From assembly GCA_049793155.1 (NCBI GenBank), contig JBARBN010000082.1, positions 1 to 37,977 on the forward strand: a stretch of DNA of 37,977 nt, in the 5' to 3' direction. A program made the position numbers and the translations under genes. Origin of the DNA: JALNZF01 sp049793155 (GTDB lineage Bacteria > Nitrospirota > UBA9217). Positions within the stretch are counted from its first letter, which is position 1; every line of letters begins with the position of its first letter. Of this stretch, positions 23,603-30,517 are shown piece after piece. The notes beneath the pieces are model-generated. The model was not told the origin of the DNA, ran no database searches, and worked only from the letters and a program-made list of their open reading frames with translations.

Positions 23603-24596
23603 ACCGTTCGATCCCTGTTGCGATCTCCTCAGCTACCTGCACTCGGTCCATCTCCATGCCTATCTCGATCATGACCGCTGCTGCATCCACGGACTTGAGC
23701 AGCACCAGCGGGGCCTGCACGGGTTCGGCGATGTCCTGACCGGCAAGCTGCCGCGCAAGCTTCCGGCCGAAGGCCCCGCTCTCTCGTGCGTGTGCCGTCT
23801 GCTGTTTACCCCAGAGCATCTCCCGCTGCTCGCTTCCAGCCTCATAGCCGAGGAAATCACCGCTCACGGGCCTGTTCGCCCGTGTTTCCGGCTCATCGAA
23901 CAGATCCTGGATAAAGACCCGCGAACCAGTGTTCGGCGCACAGTGAACAGCCACAAAAAGCAATGCACCGGCTGCGTTCGAAGCTGCGGCCCGTTCGTCA
24001 GGCGTGAGTGCCTGGTCCTTTTCCCGGGTCAGGACCACCTTCAGACGCGGGTCCTTCTGCAGTATCTTTCTTATCGCCTGAGAGAGGTCCAGCGCGATCT
24101 TTTTCTCCTGCCCCTGCGGCGCAACAATGCCCGTGTCTTTGCCTCCATGGCCGGGATCAAGCACGATAACCGTCGGTTTGTCCACTGGAAGCGCAGCTGC
24201 CGGAGCAACCCCTTTCGAGATGTCGATCACGATCCGGTCGGGCCCGCGAAGAACAAAGTCCTTCACCTCTCCGGCCGCGCCATCGAGGCGGATGACAACT
24301 GCAGCCCTCCCCGCCTCACCATGCGACTCCAGGCCGAGCACCACACTGTCACGGATCATCGGCAGCATCGCTTTGAGCTGAAATGGCCCGTCATAGGCGC
24401 TCAGCGTAACGCTGCGCCCGTCGGTCGAACGAAGTAGAACATAGGGCGCCGCGGCCTCGATCTCGAAAACGATCCGCGTGAACGTAGCGTAGGACGCGTA
24501 CCGCACACCCTTAACGATCAGCCCTTTTTCGGCTGCGTCTGCAGAGACAGGCGATGAAAGTTGACAGAGAATAATGAGTGCGAAAAGTATGCGCAT
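23586..24596 (-). CDS. N-acetylmuramoyl-L-alanine amidase with AMIN domain
   Basis: A 336-residue exported amidase that removes stem peptides from murein, as AmiC does in daughter-cell separation. A signal peptide (MRILFALIILCQLSSPVSA) is followed by an AMIN domain (about 30-130: TRIVFEIEA, DRIVIDISKG) and an Amidase_3 domain with VLDPGHGGKDTG, the Glu in QEKKIALDL, VAVHCAPN in place of the usual SIHANA, and VMIEIGME. The open frame reaches 24758, but the signal peptide and the promoter at 24607-24635 place the start at 24596, with almost no leader. It is the first gene of the envelope run. Confidence 0.92.
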   Translation of the reverse strand: MRILFALIILCQLSSPVSADAAEKGLIVKGVRYASYATFTRIVFEIEAAAPYVLLRSTDGRSVTLSAYDGPFQLKAMLPMIRDSVVLGLESHGEAGRAAVVIRLDGAAGEVKDFVLRGPDRIVIDISKGVAPAAALPVDKPTVIVLDPGHGGKDTGIVAPQGQEKKIALDLSQAIRKILQKDPRLKVVLTREKDQALTPDERAAASNAAGALLFVAVHCAPNTGSRVFIQDLFDEPETRANRPVSGDFLGYEAGSEQREMLWGKQQTAHARESGAFGRKLARQLAGQDIAEPVQAPLVLLKSVDAAAVMIEIGMEMDRVQVAEEIATGIERYVREN

Positions 24597-24606
24597 ACCG
24601 CTTGCA

Positions 24607-24635
24607 ATACTAACATAACAAACGGATTTGCGCAA
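24607..24635 (-). promoter_or_regulatory. Promoter of the amidase gene, near-leaderless
   Basis: Minus-strand TTGCGC (24635-24630), 17 bases and TAGTAT (24612-24607). Only 10 bases separate the -10 box from the ATG, so the mRNA would begin 3-4 bases before the start codon. Confidence 0.65.
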
Positions 24636-24672
24636 GAAAAAGGGGGGAAAAACCGGACCGTACAACTTGAAT

Positions 24673-24701
24673 TTGCTTTCTTCCGTGCTCCGTGTTAATC
24701 T
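24673..24701 (+). promoter_or_regulatory. Promoter of the DinG-family helicase gene, leaderless
   Basis: TTGCTT (24673-24678), 17 bases and TAATCT (24696-24701). Seven bases then separate the -10 box from the ATG, so transcription would begin at or next to the start codon. No ribosome site is present. Confidence 0.6.
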
Positions 24702-24708
24702 GATTTCG

Positions 24709-26658
24709 ATGAATGCCTTGAAGATTTTCGGAGAAGCGGGAATGATCGCGCTGTCCATGCAACGGGCTTACGAGTACCGTCCGCAGCAGAGTGAAATGGC
24801 TGCAGCCGTGGAGAAAGCGCTCGAGCATAAAATGCATCTGATCGTTGAGGCCGGCACGGGCGTGGGCAAAAGTCTGGCCTACCTTGTGCCCCTGGTCCTC
24901 CGTGCTCGTGAGGAAAACCAGCGTGCCGTGGTCGCGACGTACACCAAAGCTCTCCAGCAGCAGCTGGTGAACAAAGACCTTCCCTTCCTGAGGTCCGCGC
25001 TTGGAGATTTCCGCTACGCGCTCTGTGTAGGCGGCGAGAACTACCTCTGCCTCCGCAGGTTCGACCACCTCCGCATCGGCAACCTGTACGAGCAGAACGA
25101 GATCGAGCCTCTGAATCGTCTCTTCGTCTGGTCAACCATGACACGCACCGGGCTCCGAAGCGAGCTCGATATCGAGCCGTCTCCGGCCCTTTGGGGCAAG
25201 GCATGCAGACAGGCGGACCTCTGCTTCGGCAAGGACTGCTCATACTTTAAAGATTGCTTCTATCTGAAGGCGAAAGCGATCGAGCAGCAGGCGCACATAC
25301 TGGTGGCCAACCACCACCTTTTCTTCGCCGACATGGCGACGGGCGGCAATGTGCTGCCCCCGCACAAGGTCGTTGTCTTCGATGAGGCTCACCAGATCGA
25401 GGATGTGGCAACAGACTACCTCGGGGTCGAGGTCACTAATTTCGCCGTTCGGTACCTCATGGACACGCTCCTGAGCCAGCGAACGCGCAGGGGCATGCTC
25501 ACGCGTCTCACCATACAGGACCCGGATACGCAGATCGTGCACGGCATGGTTGACGGTCTCCGCGTCATATCGGACAATTTCTTTTTGAACTTCCAGCCCC
25601 TGCTCGCCAAAGATCCGGCGCTCAGGATCAGGCAGAGGAACATCGTGCCCGACATCCTGAGCGAACCTCTCATGGAACTCAGGGACGCGCTTCTCCAGCT
25701 CAAGGCCGGGAGCCAGGAAGAGGAACTCGAGATCAAGGCCCTTGCCAACCGGGCGCAGTCCTTTGCGACCGCGATACGGGTGAATCTCGACCAGAGCGCC
25801 GACGGCTTCGTGTACTGGGCCGAGCGCGAGAACATGCGGTATCGGCTCGTTGCTTCGCCGATCGATGTTGCGAAGACGCTGCGGGAAAATCTTTTTGGGA
25901 AAACAGACACCGTAGTGCTCACCTCGGCCACGCTCTCCGCCGCGGGTGCCTTCACCTATATCAAGAACCGGCTTGGTCTGGACGCGCCGATGGAATTACT
26001 CCTCGATTCACCCTTTGACTTCCAGAACCAGGCCCTGCTCTACATCGCCTCCGGCCTCGACGATCAGCAGGCAAGCGGGTATCAGGAAAAGTTCGATGCT
26101 GAATTGAGCGCTGTTCTGTCCGTGACGCGGGGGAGAACGCTTGTGCTCTTTACCAGTTACGGCCAGCTCAGAAAGAGCGCGGAGGCGCTGCGGCGGGAAA
26201 TGCCCGACCTCGGTTTCCTGTGCCAGGGAGAGATGCCGCCCTACCGGCTGATCGAGCAGTTCAAAGGCTCGTCGACCGCGGTACTCATGGGCACGGCCTC
26301 CTTCTGGCAGGGCATCGACATCCCGGGCGATGCCCTCCAGTGCGTCGTCATCGCGAAGCTGCCGTTCGCTGTGCCCGACGAACCCATTGTCGAAGCGCGC
26401 ATGGAGCGGCTCAAAAATCCTTTCTACGAATATCAGGTTCCGCAGGCTGCGCTGCTCTTCCGCCAGGGCTTCGGCAGGCTCATCCGCACAAAAACGGATC
26501 GCGGGGCGGTGGCCGTGCTTGATTCGCGCATCATGACAAAAGGCTACGGCAAGTGGTTTTTGAGGTCGATCCCGAAGTGCCGGATCACGGATGAGCGGGA
26601 TGAGTTCAGGAAGTTTTTCGAGGGACTGCGGGGGAAAAGTAGCGCCATCAATTCTTGA
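24709..26658 (+). CDS. DinG/XPD-family ATP-dependent DNA helicase
   Basis: A 649-residue superfamily 2 helicase of the DinG/YoaA group. The N-terminus FGEAGMIALSMQRAYEYRPQ is typical, Walker A is EAGTGVGKS (47-55), cysteines in CVGGENYLCLRRF and CRQADLCFGKDCSYFKDC would hold a 4Fe-4S cluster, and the DEAH box is VVFDEAHQIED. C-terminal motifs include VVLTSATLSAAGAF, GTASFWQGIDIPGD and QGFGRLIRTKTDRGAVAVLD. It unwinds 5'-to-3' at forks or R-loops in repair. The frame runs upstream to a TTG at 24628; the ATG at 24709 fits the family. The first gene of a pair with pssA. Confidence 0.93.
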   Translation: MNALKIFGEAGMIALSMQRAYEYRPQQSEMAAAVEKALEHKMHLIVEAGTGVGKSLAYLVPLVLRAREENQRAVVATYTKALQQQLVNKDLPFLRSALGDFRYALCVGGENYLCLRRFDHLRIGNLYEQNEIEPLNRLFVWSTMTRTGLRSELDIEPSPALWGKACRQADLCFGKDCSYFKDCFYLKAKAIEQQAHILVANHHLFFADMATGGNVLPPHKVVVFDEAHQIEDVATDYLGVEVTNFAVRYLMDTLLSQRTRRGMLTRLTIQDPDTQIVHGMVDGLRVISDNFFLNFQPLLAKDPALRIRQRNIVPDILSEPLMELRDALLQLKAGSQEEELEIKALANRAQSFATAIRVNLDQSADGFVYWAERENMRYRLVASPIDVAKTLRENLFGKTDTVVLTSATLSAAGAFTYIKNRLGLDAPMELLLDSPFDFQNQALLYIASGLDDQQASGYQEKFDAELSAVLSVTRGRTLVLFTSYGQLRKSAEALRREMPDLGFLCQGEMPPYRLIEQFKGSSTAVLMGTASFWQGIDIPGDALQCVVIAKLPFAVPDEPIVEARMERLKNPFYEYQVPQAALLFRQGFGRLIRTKTDRGAVAVLDSRIMTKGYGKWFLRSIPKCRITDERDEFRKFFEGLRGKSSAINS

Positions 26659-26681
26659 CGCAACGGGAGATTCATACCGCC

Positions 26682-27308
26682 ATGAAGACACATAAACGGC
26701 ATAAGCCCTTCTCCATGATTCGAGAGTTCCATCTTGCCGACTGGTTCACGCTGGCAAACGCGGTCTGCGGCACGGGGGCAATGTTCTCCATGCTGACGTA
26801 CCTGCAAACGACCGACGTCATGCATATCTACTTCGCGGGCGGGATGGTCTTTGCGGCTTTAGTCTTCGATGTCCTGGATGGACGGATCGCCCGGTGGCGA
26901 CAGAAGACGTCTGGAATGGGTCGTGAGCTCGACTCTCTCGCGGATGTCATCTCCTTTGGTGTAGCCCCGGCCCTGATCGGATATGGTTGCGGCATGCAGG
27001 GTTTTTACGACCGGATTATCCTGACCTATTTTGTTGCATGCGGAGTATCCCGCCTGGCGCGCTACAACATTACGACCGAGGCGCTGTCAGAGGGCGGAGA
27101 CAAAGTGAAGTACTTCGAAGGAACTCCTATCCCAACCTCGCTGCTGCTGGTACTGTTGATGCTATGGGCCGCTTCGCAGGGAGCATTGGGCGAGTCGCTT
27201 TGGTTCGGACAGGTCGTGTTTGCCGGCTTCACGCTTCATCCGATAGCCCTGTTTTTCGCGGTTTCCGGCTCACTCATGATAAGTCGAATACGGATACCAA
27301 AGCTCTGA
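26682..27308 (+). CDS. pssA: CDP-diacylglycerol--serine O-phosphatidyltransferase
   Basis: A 208-residue polytopic CDP-alcohol phosphatidyltransferase making phosphatidylserine, precursor of phosphatidylethanolamine. The family motif D-G-x2-A-R-x8-G-x3-D-x3-D is present in VLDGRIARWRQ through GRELDSLADVISFG, with the N-terminal DWFTLANAVCGTGAM typical of PssA. About six to eight helices. The ATG at 26682 is chosen; a TTG at 26655 would overlap the helicase end. It begins 23 bp after the helicase stop and is likely cotranscribed. A psd decarboxylase gene is not in the window. Confidence 0.92.
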   Translation: MKTHKRHKPFSMIREFHLADWFTLANAVCGTGAMFSMLTYLQTTDVMHIYFAGGMVFAALVFDVLDGRIARWRQKTSGMGRELDSLADVISFGVAPALIGYGCGMQGFYDRIILTYFVACGVSRLARYNITTEALSEGGDKVKYFEGTPIPTSLLLVLLMLWAASQGALGESLWFGQVVFAGFTLHPIALFFAVSGSLMISRIRIPKL

Positions 27309-27415
27309 ACTGCCCCATGCCGGGCTGACACAAAGCAGCCGAACCAGCCTGGATGCGCTCTACGGCTCGATGCCATGCTGGGACAAAAAGAGATCCACCC
27401 TGTCCGTCTCCCGCA

Positions 27416-27880
27416 TCACCCGCCCTGCTTCCGGCTTAAAAAATCTTTTTCGATCACGCGACTGACCGCTTCTCTGATGTCAGGGTCGCTTATCCCGCGA
27501 ACGTGGTCCTTGATCTTCTCCCGCTCAGCCTCGCTAAGAAAGTTACGCACAGGGGGTTCTTCGGGAGGTTCTGCCCGAGACTCGACCTCGCCGATTCTCA
27601 ATGCGATGTCGTTGATCGTTTTCTTCCCAAGGGTGCTGTTCACTTTTTCGATGATCTCGGGCTTGAGCAGTGAAAGCTGCTGCATCCAGGCCGGGCTGTC
27701 TACGATGAGCGTGAGTTTTTTTCCCCGCACGGCCTGCGGCTGGGCGTGGCGCGCTATGGCCAGGCCGACGGCCTTCTCCCACTGGCCGAAAATACGGTAC
27801 TCGCTCAAGCGGCTCCCCAGACCTCGGGCCTTCAGCATGCTGCCGAGCGTGTATGACAGCCTGTCCAGTTTCTTCCTCAT
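27416..27880 (-). CDS. DciA-like DUF721 protein
   Basis: A 154-residue protein with the DUF721 core (LGSMLKARGLGSRLSEYRIF, GQWEKAVGLAIARHAQPQAV, KKLTLIVDSPAWMQQLSLLK), a KH-like fold. DciA proteins help load the replicative helicase DnaB in bacteria that lack DnaC/DnaI. The C-terminal third is charged and less conserved. The open frame extends to 28123 and overlaps galT, so it is trimmed; of two ATGs (27889, 27880) the second is preferred because the predicted -10 box overlaps the first. It converges on pssA and diverges from galT. Confidence 0.82.
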   Translation of the reverse strand: MRKKLDRLSYTLGSMLKARGLGSRLSEYRIFGQWEKAVGLAIARHAQPQAVRGKKLTLIVDSPAWMQQLSLLKPEIIEKVNSTLGKKTINDIALRIGEVESRAEPPEEPPVRNFLSEAEREKIKDHVRGISDPDIREAVSRVIEKDFLSRKQGG

Positions 27881-27887
27881 GGCGCTC

Positions 27888-27917
27888 ATCTTAGCACAGC
27901 AAGAGTTCTTTTGACAA
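27888..27917 (-). promoter_or_regulatory. Promoter of the DciA-like gene, leaderless
   Basis: Minus-strand TTGTCA (27917-27912), 18 bases and TAAGAT (27893-27888). The ATG at 27880 follows after 7 bases. Its -35 box overlaps the -35 box of the divergent galT promoter almost completely. Confidence 0.55.
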
Positions 27918-27939
27918 CAAGGAACAAGATGGTTATAAT
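27911..27939 (+). promoter_or_regulatory. Consensus sigma70 promoter of the galT-glgA cluster
   Basis: TTGACA (27911-27916), exactly 17 bases and TATAAT (27934-27939): a perfect match in both boxes, so expression should be strong. The leader is about 30 bases and ends with GAGGAG before the galT ATG. Confidence 0.9.
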
Positions 27940-27977
27940 AGAAAATACGCCGTTCAAGAGCTTGCAGAGGAGCATAT

Positions 27978-28979
27978 ATGCCTGAATTACGAAAAGATCC
28001 TATCACCGGCCGCTGGGTCATCATCTCTTCCGAGCGCGGCAAGCGACCCGCGGATTTCCAGGACCAGCGCGGTAAAAAAAGAGGGGGGTTCTGCCCCTTC
28101 TGCGCAGGGAACGAACGCACCACTCCGAATGAGGTCCTGGCCTATCGCGCTGCCGGGGCGAACACACCCAACGGGCCGGGCTGGCGTCTCCGCGTAGTGC
28201 CGAACAAGTTTCCCGCGCTCCAGATCGAAGGCAACCTGAACAAGCAGGGCGAGGGCATCTTCGACAAGATGAACGGCATCGGCGCGCACGAGGTGATCAT
28301 CGAAAGCCCTGACCATAACGCCACGCTCGCGACCCTTCCGCAGCAGGCGATGGAAGAGGTGCTCTGGGCATACCGCGACCGCATGCAAGACCTGAAACGG
28401 GACACCCGCTTCCAATACGCGCTCATCTTCAAGAACGAGGGAATCTCGGCAGGCGCAACGCTCGAACACACCCATTCACAGCTGATCGCGCTTCCTATCG
28501 TGCCGATCCATGTGCAGGAAGAGCTCGACGCGTGCCGACGACACTACAATCTCAAGGAACGCTGCATCTTCTGCGACATCGTTCGTCAGGAGATACGGGC
28601 GGGCGCGCGCGTGGTGCTCGAAACGCCGCTCTTCATTGCTTTGGCGCCCTTCGCACCCCGTTTCCCGTTCGAGACCTGGATCATGCCCAAGTCACACCTC
28701 TCCTGCTATACCTCGTCCTCGAACGAGGACTTTAAAGATCTTGCAGGTCTTCTGCAAAACATTCTCCAACGGATCGATCGTGCGCTCTCTACTCCTCCGT
28801 ACAATTTTGTGATCCACACCTCTCCGTTCAAGGATGAATGCAACGAATATTACCACTGGCACATTGAACTCATGCCCAAGTTAACGAACGTGGCGGGTTT
28901 CGAATGGGGATCGGGGTTCTATATCAATCCCACGCCGCCCGAGGAGGCGGCGAAATTCCTGCGGGAAATCAAGGTATGA
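27978..28979 (+). CDS. galT: Galactose-1-phosphate uridylyltransferase family protein
   Basis: A 333-residue HIT-superfamily nucleotidyltransferase. It starts PELRKDPITGRWVIISSERG; zinc ligands are likely Cys39/Cys42 in CPFCAGNE, and the active site is LEHTHSQL (HxHxQ, here with Thr and Ser where GalT has HPHGQ). CIFCDIV and EYYHWHIELMPKL follow. GalT swaps UMP between UDP-glucose and galactose-1-P. Coupling to glgA (4-bp ATGA overlap) allows an alternative role in nucleotide-sugar turnover for glycogen, such as an ADP-glucose-linked transferase. Substrate is inferred. Confidence 0.9.
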   Translation: MPELRKDPITGRWVIISSERGKRPADFQDQRGKKRGGFCPFCAGNERTTPNEVLAYRAAGANTPNGPGWRLRVVPNKFPALQIEGNLNKQGEGIFDKMNGIGAHEVIIESPDHNATLATLPQQAMEEVLWAYRDRMQDLKRDTRFQYALIFKNEGISAGATLEHTHSQLIALPIVPIHVQEELDACRRHYNLKERCIFCDIVRQEIRAGARVVLETPLFIALAPFAPRFPFETWIMPKSHLSCYTSSSNEDFKDLAGLLQNILQRIDRALSTPPYNFVIHTSPFKDECNEYYHWHIELMPKLTNVAGFEWGSGFYINPTPPEEAAKFLREIKV

Positions 28980-30472
28980 AAATCCTGTTCGCGGCATCCG
29001 AGGCGGCCCCCTTTGCAAAGACCGGCGGGCTCGCGGACGTCGCCGGGAGCCTCCCCCCCGCAATCGCCTCGCTCGGCCATGAGGTGCGTGTGGTCATGCC
29101 GTACTACCGGCAGGTGGGCCGGCAGGCGTCCAACCTCAAACACGTCGCGACCTTCCCGGTCCCTATCGGGTCCTGGGAGGAGCGCTGCGATGTCTTCGAG
29201 GGGAGAATGGACCATGACGTCGTTGTCTATTTCATCAAGAAGGACATCTACTACGACCGGCCGGGGCTCTACCAGACAGCGCGGGCTGATTATCCCGACA
29301 ATGCCGAGCGGTTCATTTTTTTTTCACGCGCAGTACTGGAACTTTGCCGCTCCCTGAACTACAGCCCGGACATCATCCACGGTAACGACTGGCAGACGGG
29401 ACTCCTGCCGCTCTATTTGAAAACGCTGTACCGCGGGGCCGAAACATTGCGTGGGACCAAATCGGTCTTCACGGTGCACAATCTCGGCTACCAGGGTATC
29501 TTCTGGCACTGGGACATGCGTCTGACCGGTCTCGGTTGGGAAGTTTTTACACCCGAGGGCGTTGAGTTCTGGGGCAAGATCAATTTTCTCAAGGCCGGCC
29601 TTGTCTACTCGGACATCATTACGACGGTGAGCAAAACTTACAGTCGCGAGATCCAGACCGCGGAATACGGGTATGGTCTCGAGGGCGTGCTCGTGAAGCG
29701 GGCTGCGGAACTCTTCGGCATCGTGAACGGGATCGACCATCGGACCTGGAACCCGGCACGCGACCCCGACATCCCGAAGACCTTCAGTGCAACGAGGCTT
29801 GGGGGCAAGGCCTTCTGCAAAAAGGCACTTCATAGACTGATCCGCATGCCGGGGACCGACGACCCGCTGATCGGAATGGTAACACGCCTTGTGGACCAGA
29901 AAGGGCTGGATATTTTGACCGAGGCGCTTCCGGACATCATGTCCTTCGGCGTGCAACTCGTTATTCTCGGGACCGGAGACGAGAAATATCATCAACTTCT
30001 CTCCGACGCAACCGATCGCTATTCAAAGAAAATGCGCGTGCTGCTGCGGTATGATGATGCTCTCGCAAAGAAAGTATACGCCGGGTGCGATATGTTTCTC
30101 ATGCCGTCACACTACGAGCCCTGCGGTCTCGGCCAGATGATCGCGCAGCGCTTCGGCACCGTGCCGGTCGTCCGCAAGACAGGCGGGCTCAGCGACACGG
30201 TAGCGAACTATAGCCCGAAAACAGGACAGGGGACCGGATTCCTGTTCGAAGAATACTCCTCATCGGCACTCATCGACTGCCTGCGACGCGCGCTTGCAGC
30301 GTACAGTGACAAAAAGGCGTGGAAACGCCTGGTGCAAAACGGCATGAAACAGGATTTCTCGTGGGAGCGTTCGGCAAAGGAATATGTGAAGGTTTACAGG
30401 AAAGCGATGAGGAAAGGTAGTGCAGGAGACAGGGGCCAGAAGCCCGCAGACAGGAGAACGTCAGATGCCTAA
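28976..30472 (+). CDS. glgA: Glycogen synthase (ADP-glucose type, GT5)
   Basis: A 498-residue GT-B enzyme that extends alpha-1,4-glucan. KTGGLADV (15-22) binds the nucleotide-sugar, GNDWQTGLLPLYL and FTVHNLGYQG are GT5 hallmarks, and the acceptor/donor motif near the end is PSHYEPCGLGQM. The start ATG overlaps the galT stop; the open frame upstream is not GlgA-like. The last ~18 residues (GSAGDRGQKPADRRTSDA) are encoded by a repeat and are not part of the conserved enzyme. Cotranscribed with galT under the consensus promoter. Confidence 0.94.
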   Translation: MKILFAASEAAPFAKTGGLADVAGSLPPAIASLGHEVRVVMPYYRQVGRQASNLKHVATFPVPIGSWEERCDVFEGRMDHDVVVYFIKKDIYYDRPGLYQTARADYPDNAERFIFFSRAVLELCRSLNYSPDIIHGNDWQTGLLPLYLKTLYRGAETLRGTKSVFTVHNLGYQGIFWHWDMRLTGLGWEVFTPEGVEFWGKINFLKAGLVYSDIITTVSKTYSREIQTAEYGYGLEGVLVKRAAELFGIVNGIDHRTWNPARDPDIPKTFSATRLGGKAFCKKALHRLIRMPGTDDPLIGMVTRLVDQKGLDILTEALPDIMSFGVQLVILGTGDEKYHQLLSDATDRYSKKMRVLLRYDDALAKKVYAGCDMFLMPSHYEPCGLGQMIAQRFGTVPVVRKTGGLSDTVANYSPKTGQGTGFLFEEYSSSALIDCLRRALAAYSDKKAWKRLVQNGMKQDFSWERSAKEYVKVYRKAMRKGSAGDRGQKPADRRTSDA

Positions 30473-30507
30473 TATTCTGTCTGCTGACTATTGACTTCTG
30501 GCTCCCC
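30432..30507. repeat. Inverted repeat spanning the glgA 3' end
   Basis: GGGGCCAGAAG (30432-30442) with GCAGACAG (30446-30453) is mirrored by CTGTCTGC (30477-30484) and CTTCTGGCTCCCC (30495-30507). The left half encodes the divergent C-terminal tail of GlgA, the right half fills the gap before the histidine kinase. It may fold as a hairpin between the two cistrons. Confidence 0.55.
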
Positions 30508-30517
30508 AAGGGCTCAC

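Noticed and set aside
27309..27415. Terminator between pssA and the DciA-like gene
   Set aside because: GC-rich dyads are weak and no T run follows on either strand.
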